Source of the DNA: JAAFIP01 sp043766985
GTDB taxonomy: Bacteria > Pseudomonadota > Gammaproteobacteria > Burkholderiales > Burkholderiaceae_C
Assembly (NCBI GenBank): GCA_043766985.1
Contig: JAYUHM010000261.1
Span: 1 to 20,756 of the forward strand
Direction of reading: 5' to 3'
Length of the DNA: 20,756 nucleotides
The position numbers and the translations under genes were made by a program. Under the pieces are notes generated by a model. That model did no database searches, had not been told where the DNA came from, and saw nothing but the letters and a program-made list of their open reading frames with translations. This document shows, in pieces, positions 1-7,025 of this stretch (position 1 is its first letter; every line of letters begins with the position of its first letter).

Positions 1-285
1 TGGTAGGCGATGTAGCTTGCAGTCATCTATCTATAACGCTCTACCCTCACCGCTGGTGGACTCGGTTGTGCTGGCTTCTGCCGCCCAGACTCCTAGGGCA
101 CTCAGAAGCGGTTTGAGGATGGAATAGGCGTTGGTCATGGTGCAGTAGTGTGTAAAACAGCGATGTGGGTCTGTCGCGCGAGGCTGGCAAATCTTTCTGC
201 TGGTTTGGAAATGCTGAGGTTTGCCCGAGTGATGACTAACGATACCCTTTTTAGCTGCAGTTTGTCTTGCCCTCGTTATGTACAG

Positions 286-390
286 GAGCTGGCCGACGGT
301 GTACTCAGCTCCGCGGCTGTCCCCCGTGGCGGCTTATGGCCGCTGCCTCCTCCTTTATGCCGCTGCGCTGAGTACACCGCCGACCTGCTC
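286..390 (+). repeat. Long hairpin element, copy 1
   Basis: This is an inverted repeat with 24-nt arms at 286-309 and 367-390, paired at 21 of 24 positions. The innermost 12 pairs (GGTGTACTCAGC against GCTGAGTACACC) are perfect. Pairing continues inward with about 9 of 11 matches (AGCTCCGCGGC against GCCGCTGCGCT). The interior holds CTCCGCGGCTGTCCCCC and CCTCCTCCTTTATGCCGC, both shared with copy 2 on the opposite strand. Copy 1 has about 11 extra bases in the loop. It resembles a REP/BIME or MITE-like palindromic unit; no transposase is nearby. Confidence 0.75.
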
Positions 391-441
391 TCGCGTAGTG
401 GTTGACGATCCATCGCTGTGCCCCGACCAAACCAGTACGCA

Positions 442-535
442 GCTCTGGCGCTTGGTGTGCACAGCGCAGCGGCATAAAGGAGGAGGCCGCAGGCCGGGGG
501 ATAGCCGCGGAGCTGTGCACACCAAGCGCCAGAGC
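442..535 (-). repeat. Long hairpin element, copy 2 (inverted relative to copy 1)
   Basis: This copy has perfect 24-nt inverted arms at 442-465 and 512-535. Read on the minus strand, its core (523 to 454) matches copy 1 almost base for base: CTCCGCGGCTATCCCCC, then CCTCCTCCTTTATGCCGCTGCG. The stem bases differ from copy 1 in a compensated way (GTGCACAG/CTGTGCAC here, GTACTCAG/CTGAGTAC there). On the plus strand the interior contains AAAGGAGGAGG, a Shine-Dalgarno-like run, but no start codon follows at a usable distance. The two copies face each other across 51 bp, so the whole 286-535 block is itself a large inverted repeat. Confidence 0.75.
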
Positions 536-652
536 GAGCACAGCACCGGGCCAAAAAAGCCAGAGCCAACGTCTTAGTCCTCGAACATCAAAAGACCCAA
601 GCACGGTGCCCCAGCCGTTTGCATTACATTGGGCATACTTTGGATGGGCAAA

Positions 653-1834
653 ATGAGCTTACTAACCGGTATCCGTGTTCTAGACTTTGGCCGCTTTATT
701 GCAGGCCCCTACTGCGCAGCGCTGCTGGGCGACCACGGGGCCGATGTGATCCGCATTGAACGGGTGGAGGGTGGTGAAGACCGCTACATCCCCCACGTGG
801 CCGACACGGGCGAAGGCGGGCTGTACCTGCAAATGAACCGTAACAAGCGCTGCCTCACTTTGGATTTGGCCAGCCCGCAAGGGCGCGAGATTGTGCGCCA
901 GTTGGTGATAACCGCTGACGTGGTGGTGGCCAATCTGCCGCCCGCAACGCTCCAGCAACTGGGCTTGGACTACGAGACACTGTCAAAGCTGAACCCGCGC
1001 ATCGTGCTCACCAGCGTCACCGCCTTTGGCGCAGGCGGGCCCTACAGCCAGCGCCTGGGTTTTGACGGCGTGGGCCAGGCCATGAGCGGCAGCATGTACA
1101 TGTCGGGTACACCCGGCGCACCCGCGCGCACGGTGGCCAACTACGTGGATTTTTCTACCGCCCAGGCCTGCGCCATGGGCACACTGGCTGCGCTGTGGAC
1201 GCGTGAGAAATCGGGCAAAGGGCAACTGGTAGAAGGCTCGCTACTGCGCTCGGCTTTGATCATGGGGAACTCAGTGTTGATCGAGCAAGCAGTCAAAAAG
1301 CCCGACCGCATTCCGCAGGGCAACCGTGGCTACCTGGGCGGGCCGGGCGATGTGTTCAAAACCCAAACTGGCTGGCTGCTGGTGCAGTCGGTAGGCCAGG
1401 CCATGTTTGACCGCTGGTGCGACTTGGTGGGCGCGCCGCAGATGAAGAGCGACCCGCGTTTTGCCAGCGACGTGCTGCGCGGCGAGCACAGCGCCGCTAT
1501 CAGCGCGGTGATGCAATCCTGGTGCAATGACCAAACCCGCGAATCGGTACTGGCCGCCTTGGCCAAGGCCAAGATCCCCAGCGGCCCGGTCTACTCACCG
1601 CAAGAGGCGCTGGACGACCCGCACGTCCAAGCCACCGGCCTGCTCACACCCCAGCCCTTTGGCGGCATGGCCCAGCCGTTCCCCCTCGCGCCGCACCCAG
1701 TGAATATGTCGGCCAACCCCACGCCATTTACGCGCCCGCCGCCGCAACTGAGTGAGCATACCGACGAGATACTCGCCGAGCTGGGATATGCGGCGGCGCA
1801 GATTGCCAGCTTGCGCGCGCAAGGCGTGGTGTAA
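653..1834 (+). CDS. CaiB/BaiF (family III) CoA-transferase
   Basis: This is a cytosolic enzyme expected to move CoA between a carboxylic acid and an acyl-CoA donor. The 393-residue length is typical of the family. The N-terminus (LLTGIRVLDFGRFIAGPYC, then LLGDHGADVIRIE near residues 26-38) is the classic CaiB opening. NRNKRCLTLDL and GLDYETLSKLNPRIVLTSVTAFG follow. Asp166 in NYVDFSTA aligns in position with the catalytic aspartate that forms the acyl-enzyme anhydride in formyl-CoA transferase. The ATG at 653 is chosen because the conserved start MSLLTGIRVLDF begins there. In-frame TTG 629 and ATG 644 only add unconserved residues, and no start has a strong Shine-Dalgarno. The acid substrate cannot be told from sequence. 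The DMT permease gene begins 4 bp after the stop, suggesting co-transcription and perhaps uptake or export of a related metabolite. Confidence 0.9.
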   Translation: MSLLTGIRVLDFGRFIAGPYCAALLGDHGADVIRIERVEGGEDRYIPHVADTGEGGLYLQMNRNKRCLTLDLASPQGREIVRQLVITADVVVANLPPATLQQLGLDYETLSKLNPRIVLTSVTAFGAGGPYSQRLGFDGVGQAMSGSMYMSGTPGAPARTVANYVDFSTAQACAMGTLAALWTREKSGKGQLVEGSLLRSALIMGNSVLIEQAVKKPDRIPQGNRGYLGGPGDVFKTQTGWLLVQSVGQAMFDRWCDLVGAPQMKSDPRFASDVLRGEHSAAISAVMQSWCNDQTRESVLAALAKAKIPSGPVYSPQEALDDPHVQATGLLTPQPFGGMAQPFPLAPHPVNMSANPTPFTRPPPQLSEHTDEILAELGYAAAQIASLRAQGVV

Positions 1835-1838
1835 GGCC

Positions 1839-2747
1839 ATGACCCGCCTACGCTTGGCCTTGTTGGTCTGTCTGTCCATGCTGGCGTTTGCGGGCAATTC
1901 ACTGCTATGCCGAATGGCTTTGAAAAACACCAGCATCGACGCGGCAACTTTTACCAGCGTACGTATGCTCTCGGGCGCTTGCATGTTGTGGCTGGTGCTG
2001 CGGCTGCAGAGCGCCACGGGCCGGGAGAGTTTGGCGAGCGCTACGGGTGTTCGCGGTGCTACGGGAGCTGCGAGCGCGGCCCGCGCGGGCAACTGGTTGT
2101 CGGCCTGCGCGCTGTTTGCCTATGCGGCGTGCTTCTCGTATGCCTATGTCAGCATGTCGGCGGCCACGGGCGCGCTGCTGCTGTTCGGCTCGGTGCAGGC
2201 CAGCATGATGGGCTATGCGGTGGTGCAGGGGGAACGATTAAGCAAGCTGCAAATGCTGGGTTTTGCCTTGGCACTGGCAGGCCTGGTGGTGCTGATGCTG
2301 CCGGGGCTGATAGTGCCCAGCCTGTTGAGTGCGCTGCTGATGGTGAGCGCGGGCCTAGCCTGGAGCGTCTACACCGTGCAAGGCAAACGCGCGCACAGCT
2401 TGGGCACGGCCAACCCCACCCAGGTCACCGCAGGCAACTTTATGCGCACCGTGCCGCTGGCACTGCTCCTGAATGCGCTGATGTGGCGCAACCTGTCGTG
2501 GGACGCTACCGGCCTCATACTGGCCGCAGCATCGGGCGCGCTGGCCTCGGGCCTGGGCTATGTGCTGTGGTACCAAGCCCTGCCCGCCCTCAAAGCCACC
2601 CAGGCCGCCACCGCGCAGCTGAGCGTGCCCGTCATCGCCGCGCTGGGCGGCGTAGTGCTGCTGGGCGAAACCCTGACCCTGACTATGCTGCTGGCTTCCA
2701 CCGCGATTTTGGGCGGTATGGCGTTGTTGATTTTGAGCAAGCGCTAA
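1839..2747 (+). CDS. DMT superfamily (EamA) transporter
   Basis: This is an inner-membrane permease of the drug/metabolite transporter superfamily, 302 residues and about ten hydrophobic helices. The first half starts with LALLVCLSMLAFAGNSLLCR, where the early N-S-L-L-C-R resembles the N-terminal helix of EamA proteins. It includes VSMSAATGALLLFGSVQASMM. The second half repeats the fold, with ALLMVSAGLAWSVYTVQGKR, ASGALASGLGYVLWYQALPALKATQAA and LSVPVIAALGGVVLLGE. That last segment is the typical helix-9 region of EamA repeats. The frame stays open upstream to 1752 inside the CoA-transferase gene, but ATG 1839 fits both the operon spacing (4 bp after TAA) and the hydrophobic start. The substrate is unknown; amino acids or small metabolites are usual for the family. 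Confidence 0.88.
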   Translation: MTRLRLALLVCLSMLAFAGNSLLCRMALKNTSIDAATFTSVRMLSGACMLWLVLRLQSATGRESLASATGVRGATGAASAARAGNWLSACALFAYAACFSYAYVSMSAATGALLLFGSVQASMMGYAVVQGERLSKLQMLGFALALAGLVVLMLPGLIVPSLLSALLMVSAGLAWSVYTVQGKRAHSLGTANPTQVTAGNFMRTVPLALLLNALMWRNLSWDATGLILAAASGALASGLGYVLWYQALPALKATQAATAQLSVPVIAALGGVVLLGETLTLTMLLASTAILGGMALLILSKR

Positions 2748-2786
2748 GGTGTGGCGAGAGCATAGAGCCTGCTATGTGCTACATAA

Positions 2787-2842
2787 TAAATAGCTGCTTG
2801 CGCAATATTTCATTGGGCTAGAGGCCTAAAAGGCATCAAACC
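2787..2842 (+). repeat. Comamonadaceae-type intergenic repeat, copy 1
   Basis: This 56-bp block runs from TAAATAGCTGCTTGCGC through GGGCTAGAGGCC to GCATCAAACC. It matches 4121-4176 at 55 of 56 positions. It fills the gap between the convergent DMT and Fic genes and runs into the end of the Fic gene: the TGA stop (2838-2836) and the last residues of Fic lie inside it. CATAG/CTATG (2761-2765, 2772-2776) just before it can form a weak hairpin. There is no T-run, so a terminator role is not shown. Confidence 0.85.
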
Positions 2843-4011
2843 TGCAAGGCGTAGCGCGTCGCCTTGCCCTGCCCGGTTTTCACCAGCAGTCCGGCTGCCA
2901 GCAACTGGGTGAGCTCACGGTACGCCGTAGCGCGCGACAGGCTGGTGATGGCCACGTATTTCTCCGTGCTCAGGCCACCTTCAAAGCCAGCGGGCTGCAC
3001 ATCGAAAAGTTTGCCCAGCACTTTGCGTTGGCTGGCGGTGATGTGCGGGTGGCTGGCCTGCACCTGCGCCCAGTAACGGGTTTTGCCCAGCGCCGTGTGC
3101 ATCTGCTGCACGCTGTGCTCGCAGGCCGCTTGCATGCGCTGGGCAAACCATTGCACCCACGGGGTCACATTCAGGCTGCCTTTGCCTGTGGCGGCTTGTA
3201 GTTGATCGTAATACTCGTTACGCCGCTCCATCAACTGCTGCGACAGGCTGAACAGGCGCTGACCGCTTTGCGCGTCTTGCGCCAGCGCCAGGTCGCTCAG
3301 CGCGCGGCCTATGCGGCCATTGCCGTCTTCAAACGGGTGAATAGCCTCTAGCCACAGGTGCGCCACGGCAGCGCGCGCCACGCCGTCGATCTGGCCCTGG
3401 CTGTGGTTAAACCACGCAATCAGCTTTTGCATGTGCGCTGGCACATCATTGGACGGCGGCGCCTGGTAATGCACGATGTCCTCTTTGCCTATTTGCGGCG
3501 TGACGATTTGCATCGGCTCGGCATGCGTGCGGTACCCGCCCACGGCAATGGGCGCGATGCCGCTGTACCCGGTGGGGAACAGCATGGCGTGCCAACGCAG
3601 CAGCTGCTGCTCAGTGAGGGGCTGGCTCCATTGGCTGACAGCGGCTTGCAGTAAGTCTAGGGTGGCCTCCTCACGCGGAGGCGCGCGGTGATCTGCTTTA
3701 TAGTTTTTGCGGGCAGGCTGGGTGCTGGTTTTTTTGGCAGGCATGGCTGCCAGCAGCCCCAAGCGCCGCGCCGCCGACGCACGCACCGACTGCGGGTGCA
3801 GCACCTCGCCCTCAATTTGCGCCGTAGCCAGCGCCTCGGCGCTCATGCCGTTGATCTGCACGTCAGACAGCCTCACCATTTGCAACTGGCTGGCCACGCC
3901 CAGCATGCGCCCCTGCGCTGTGCGCGCAGCGGCTATGGCAGGCTGCAAGGCCTGCGCGTCAAACTGAAAGTTAGGCCAGTGCTTGGCTTGCCAGATCCAC
4001 ATGAAGCGCAT
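2836..4011 (-). CDS. Fic family protein (DUF4172-type N-terminus, Fic core, winged-helix C-terminus)
   Basis: This 391-residue cytosolic protein probably transfers AMP (or a related nucleotide moiety) to a protein hydroxyl. The N-terminus (MRFMWIWQAKHWPNF) is the DUF4172 style. Residues 63-68 (TAQIEG) fit the class II inhibitory motif [S/T]xxxE[G/N], in which the glutamate blocks ATP binding. The Fic active-site motif HPFEDGNGRIGR is intact at 225-236, with catalytic His225. Residues ~325-391 (ITASQRKVLGKL ... SRATAYRELTQLLAAGLLVKTG) read as a winged helix-turn-helix. That suggests DNA binding or autoregulation of its own operator (4022-4043). ATG 4011 is the longest start; ATG 4002 (residue 4) is an alternative that fits the promoter geometry better. 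The last codons lie in an intergenic repeat. No antitoxin-like partner gene is adjacent, so it is a stand-alone self-inhibited Fic rather than a Fic/FicA-type pair. Confidence 0.9.
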   Translation of the reverse strand: MRFMWIWQAKHWPNFQFDAQALQPAIAAARTAQGRMLGVASQLQMVRLSDVQINGMSAEALATAQIEGEVLHPQSVRASAARRLGLLAAMPAKKTSTQPARKNYKADHRAPPREEATLDLLQAAVSQWSQPLTEQQLLRWHAMLFPTGYSGIAPIAVGGYRTHAEPMQIVTPQIGKEDIVHYQAPPSNDVPAHMQKLIAWFNHSQGQIDGVARAAVAHLWLEAIHPFEDGNGRIGRALSDLALAQDAQSGQRLFSLSQQLMERRNEYYDQLQAATGKGSLNVTPWVQWFAQRMQAACEHSVQQMHTALGKTRYWAQVQASHPHITASQRKVLGKLFDVQPAGFEGGLSTEKYVAITSLSRATAYRELTQLLAAGLLVKTGQGKATRYALQV

Positions 4012-4038
4012 TTTAGCTCTTTACGCTTCAAATGTGAA
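4010..4038 (-). promoter_or_regulatory. Putative sigma70 promoter of the fic gene
   Basis: Read on the minus strand, TTCACA (4038-4033) and TAAAAT (4015-4010) are 17 bp apart and close to TTGACA and TATAAT. The -10 box overlaps the first ATG (4011-4009). A start point about 7 nt downstream would fall at or next to the second ATG (4002), so translation could be leaderless from Met4. Inference from sequence only. Confidence 0.45.
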
Positions 4039-4043
4039 GCGTA
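4022..4043. promoter_or_regulatory. Perfect palindrome, likely operator
   Basis: TACGCTTCA (4022-4030) and TGAAGCGTA (4035-4043) are perfect 9-bp arms around a 4-bp centre. The right arm overlaps the putative -35 box of the fic promoter, so a bound protein would block transcription. A related half-site, TGAAGCGCA, lies at the start of the fic coding region (4002-4010). The winged helix in Fic itself is an obvious candidate binder. A role for the divergent helicase gene is less likely given its distance. Confidence 0.6.
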
Positions 4044-4120
4044 TTGGGCATAATTACGCCTTACTCTTGCGAACCACGGCGCGCGAATTCTGTCCGCCGC
4101 ACCAACCAGTCGCTATATAT

Positions 4121-4176
4121 TAAATAGCTGCTTGCGCAATATTTCATTGGGCTAGAGGCCTAAAAAGCATCAAACC
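4121..4176 (+). repeat. Comamonadaceae-type intergenic repeat, copy 2
   Basis: A direct repeat of 2787-2842 with one difference (AAAAAGC here, AAAAGGC there). It lies between the divergent Fic and SNF2 genes, so the two copies bracket the fic gene in the same orientation, 1334 bp apart. Confidence 0.85.
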
Positions 4177-4196
4177 ATCAGCACACACCCGGTCGC

Positions 4197-4222
4197 GTTA
4201 AACTGCCCTGCATACGTTTAAC
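4197..4222. promoter_or_regulatory. Short inverted repeat before the helicase gene
   Basis: GTTAAAC (4197-4203) and GTTTAAC (4216-4222) are perfect 7-bp inverted arms with 12 bp between them, ending 13 bp before the helicase ATG. The position suits a regulator site or a leader structure. No clear -35/-10 pair could be assigned. Confidence 0.3.
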
Positions 4223-4235
4223 CACCGCTTTGCCT

Positions 4236-7001
4236 ATGATTGAAGTCGCCATCTCTCGCGCTACCAGCTCAGTGCCTATCTACCTTCTGGCACCCTCACT
4301 CACACCGCATGGCGCGTTGCATAGTGTCGCGATGGACGATGCGCCGCCCTTGCCTGCTGCATTGCAAGCGCAGCTGAGCCAGGCCTTCGAGCTTGGGGCT
4401 GGTCACGCCTTGCTGCACTTGGGTGCAACCCAGGTATCCAGCGCGCTACCGCCTGCGTGGGCTTGGTGGCGCGACTTTGCGGTGCGCTATGTGACGCTTT
4501 TGTGCGCCACGCCGCAAGATGCCGAAATAGCGGTGGCCCTGCCCGACGCGGCGGCGCTGGATGCATGGATTGCCGATGCACCACCGATGCAGGGCGTCGA
4601 ATACCTCAACGCTGACGTTTTAAGCGCTCTGTGGCAAGCGCTGGACGCAGCCCTGCATGCCGAGCTTGCCCAATCCCATCTCGCCCTGCAAGACTTCTTG
4701 AAACAGCGCCATCCGGCCTGGAACCTGGTAGGCCGCGTGGTGTTTAACCTGGCCGAAAACCGCAAAGACCCTGACGCACCGTTTGCCTTTCTCGCCACCT
4801 ACACCTCGCGCCTCTCCAGCCACGGCAAGGCGCAGCACCTGCCGCTGTCCAAGGCGCTGGCCGAGTTTTCTGATGGCAAGAGCCGCCAGCAATTGCTCTC
4901 CCTGCTGCTGCCGGTGCAGCGCGCTGCCCAGCAATGCGACTGGCTGCAAGCCATGGTGCAGGCCAATGAGATTTACCACCCCATGCGCTGGAGCCCGCAA
5001 GAGGCGCTACAGTTTTTAACCGATGTGGCCAAGATCGAGGCCGCAGGCATTGTGGTGCGTACCCCCAGCAACTGGCAAACCGGCCGGCCCAGCCAGCCCA
5101 TCGTCAAGGCCAGCATAGGCGCTGCGCCACCGTCCCAGCTGGGCATGGCAGCGCTGCTGGACTTCAATATGGAAGTGACGCTGGACGGCCAAACCCTGGA
5201 TGCCGCCGACCTGCGCAGCCTGCTCACGCAAAGCGATGGCCTGCAACTCATTCGTGGCCAGTGGGTGCAGATTGACCACAAAAAGCTCACGCGCATGCTG
5301 GAGCGCTTCAAGGCAGTAGAACAGGCCGCCGCCGACGGCCTGCCCTTTGCCCAGGCCATGCGCCTGCTGTCCAGTGCCGCCATAGACAACGGCGTGGAGG
5401 CGGACGATGCCCAATGGTCTGAGATCAGCGCAGGGCCCTGGCTGGCCGAGACCTTGCGCGGGCTGCGCCAGCCCGAGGGCTTGGCGCAAGTCAACCCTGG
5501 CGCAGAACTGAAAGCCACGCTGCGCCCCTACCAGCAGGCGGGGGTGCGCTGGCTCTACCTGCTCACCCGCTTGGGCCTGGGTGCCTGCCTGGCCGACGAC
5601 ATGGGCCTGGGCAAAACTATCCAGGTGCTGGCGCTGCTGCTGGTGCTCAAACGCGAGGCGCTGGGCACAGCCACCGTCTCCGGCGCAGCAGCTAAAAAAG
5701 TCAAGCCAAACGACGTGGCGCATAAGCCCAGCCTGCTCATCGCCCCCGCCTCCCTGCTGGCCAACTGGGCCGCCGAGGCCGAGCGCTTTGCCCCGTCACT
5801 GCGCATCTTGGTAGTGCACCCCTCCGCCATGCCCAGCGCGCAGATGAAAAGTCTGGATGCGCAGCAACTGGCGCAGGCCGACCTGGTCATCACCAGCTAC
5901 GGCACTTTGCTCAAGCTACCCGCCCTCACCGAGATGCCATGGCGCTTGGCGGTGGCTGATGAAGCGCAGGCGCTGAAAAACCCCAGCGCCAAACAAACCC
6001 AGCAAGTCAAGAAGCTCAAGGCCCAGTCGCGCATCGCGCTGACCGGTACGCCAGTAGAAAACCGCCTGTCCGACTTGTGGAGTCTGTTTGACTTTACCCA
6101 CCCCGGCCTGTTGGGCAGCGGCAAGGTGTTTGGCGACTTCACCAAACGCCTGGCCGAGACCCAGCACTTTGGCCCGCTGCGCAGCCTGGTGCAGCCCTAC
6201 ATCTTGCGCAGGCTCAAAAGCGACAAACGCGTGATAGCCGACCTGCCAGATAAAACCGAAGTGCAGGCCTGGTGCCACCTGAGCCCCACCCAGGCCGCGC
6301 TGTACCAAGCCAGCGTCAAAGACCTGGCCAAGGCACTGGAAGAGTCGGATGGCATCGCCCGCAGAGGCATCGTGCTGGCCTACCTGATGCGTTTTAAACA
6401 GATTTGCAACCACCCCTCGCAGTGGCTGGGCGACGCGGCCTGGCAGGCCGCAGACAGTGGCAAATTTGCCCGCCTGCGCGAGCTGGCCGAGGTGATAGCC
6501 GCCAAGCAGGAGAAGCTGCTGGTGTTCACCCAGTTCAGGGAGACCACGGCGCCTCTGGCAGCATTTTTAGGCACCATCTTTGGCCGAGAAGGCCTGGTGC
6601 TGCACGGCGGCACGCCCGTGGCTAAGCGGCGTGAGCTGGTCAAGCGTTTTCAGGAAGACGAGCTGACCCCGTTTTTTGTACTCTCGCTCAAGGCCGGTGG
6701 CTCGGGGCTTAACCTCACGGCAGCCTCCCACGTCATCCACTTTGACCGCTGGTGGAACCCGGCGGTAGAAAACCAGGCCACCGACCGCGCTTACCGCATC
6801 GGCCAGCAGCGCAATGTGCTGGTGCACAAATTTATTTGTCGCGGCACGGTAGAAGACCGCATTAACCACCTTATAGAATCCAAACAGCAGCTGGTGACCG
6901 ACGTGCTGGAAGGCGGTGCCGAGCTGCTGCTGACCGAGATGAACGACAAAGAGCTGCTGGACCTGGTGAAACTGGACATCCATGCGGCGCAGGAAAGTTG
7001 A
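4236..7001 (+). CDS. SNF2-family DEAD/DEAH helicase (ATPase/translocase)
   Basis: This 921-residue ATP-driven DNA translocase belongs to the bacterial SNF2/Rad54-like group. All core motifs are intact. Motif I is DDMGLGKT around residues 452-460. The Walker B variant DEAQ starts at Asp575 and is followed by ALKNPSAK. Motif III, TGTPVENRLSDLWSL, starts near 603. The helicase C-terminal half has LLVFTQFRE, then SLKAGGSGLNLTAASHVIHF from 817 and NQATDRAYRIGQ at 846-857. The N-terminal ~430 residues are the long accessory region usual for this group, with no zinc-binding cysteines visible. The ATG at 4236 is chosen because the family-like stretch IYLLAPSLTPHGAL lies upstream of the next Met (4332). 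TTG 4230 is a possible minor alternative, and no good Shine-Dalgarno is seen. The SWIM protein gene starts 24 bp downstream. Bacterial SNF2 proteins are often encoded next to SWIM proteins, which suggests a shared role in DNA repair or chromosome remodelling. Confidence 0.95.
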   Translation: MIEVAISRATSSVPIYLLAPSLTPHGALHSVAMDDAPPLPAALQAQLSQAFELGAGHALLHLGATQVSSALPPAWAWWRDFAVRYVTLLCATPQDAEIAVALPDAAALDAWIADAPPMQGVEYLNADVLSALWQALDAALHAELAQSHLALQDFLKQRHPAWNLVGRVVFNLAENRKDPDAPFAFLATYTSRLSSHGKAQHLPLSKALAEFSDGKSRQQLLSLLLPVQRAAQQCDWLQAMVQANEIYHPMRWSPQEALQFLTDVAKIEAAGIVVRTPSNWQTGRPSQPIVKASIGAAPPSQLGMAALLDFNMEVTLDGQTLDAADLRSLLTQSDGLQLIRGQWVQIDHKKLTRMLERFKAVEQAAADGLPFAQAMRLLSSAAIDNGVEADDAQWSEISAGPWLAETLRGLRQPEGLAQVNPGAELKATLRPYQQAGVRWLYLLTRLGLGACLADDMGLGKTIQVLALLLVLKREALGTATVSGAAAKKVKPNDVAHKPSLLIAPASLLANWAAEAERFAPSLRILVVHPSAMPSAQMKSLDAQQLAQADLVITSYGTLLKLPALTEMPWRLAVADEAQALKNPSAKQTQQVKKLKAQSRIALTGTPVENRLSDLWSLFDFTHPGLLGSGKVFGDFTKRLAETQHFGPLRSLVQPYILRRLKSDKRVIADLPDKTEVQAWCHLSPTQAALYQASVKDLAKALEESDGIARRGIVLAYLMRFKQICNHPSQWLGDAAWQAADSGKFARLRELAEVIAAKQEKLLVFTQFRETTAPLAAFLGTIFGREGLVLHGGTPVAKRRELVKRFQEDELTPFFVLSLKAGGSGLNLTAASHVIHFDRWWNPAVENQATDRAYRIGQQRNVLVHKFICRGTVEDRINHLIESKQQLVTDVLEGGAELLLTEMNDKELLDLVKLDIHAAQES

Positions 7002-7013
7002 CCACTCCCACCT

Positions 7014-7020
7014 GAGGAGA
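7014..7020 (+). promoter_or_regulatory. Ribosome binding site of the SWIM gene
   Basis: GAGGAGA, 5 nt before ATG 7026, is one of the strongest Shine-Dalgarno sequences in the window. It lies in the 24-bp gap after the helicase stop and fixes the start of the SWIM protein. Confidence 0.7.
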
Positions 7021-7025
7021 TTTAT

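Larger units (their letters stand above)
1..652. other. Region without a convincing gene
   Basis: No reading frame here has a recognisable protein, and none has a good ribosome binding site followed by a sensible start. Several frames of 60-100 codons stay open between about 276 and 656 on both strands. They owe this to the GC-rich inverted hairpin elements (286-390 and 442-535): the same peptide pieces (for example LVCTA, RHKGGG) recur in several frames and orientations. A 35-codon frame on the minus strand (138 to 31) reads MTNAYSILKPLL but has no supporting context. The stretch is best seen as an intergenic or degraded region holding a repeat pair upstream of the CoA-transferase gene. Confidence 0.6.

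Noticed and set aside
31..138. 35-codon minus-strand frame (MTNAYSILKPLL start)
   Set aside because: Too short, no context and no known family; may be a fragment but cannot be supported.
292..384. GCCGAC direct repeats (292-297, 379-384) exactly flanking the copy 1 core, as a target-site duplication
   Set aside because: The same bases form an imperfect continuation of the stem (9 of 12 paired), so they are better read as arm sequence than as a duplication.
148..405. 85-codon plus-strand frame in the leading region
   Set aside because: Its second half is the hairpin repeat, there is no ribosome binding site and no recognisable motif; similar frames occur on both strands there.
286..535. Integron attC sites
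   Set aside because: No GTTRRRY/RYYYAAC core sites, no integrase and no cassette-like array.
1752..1838. DMT permease start at 1752 inside the CoA-transferase gene
   Set aside because: It would add 29 Arg-rich, non-membrane residues; ATG 1839 gives the expected N-terminal helix.
1907..2821. Long 304-codon plus-strand frame over the DMT gene
   Set aside because: A shadow frame of GC-rich coding sequence; Arg/Gly/Ala-rich with no motifs, while the overlapping DMT frame has clear helices.
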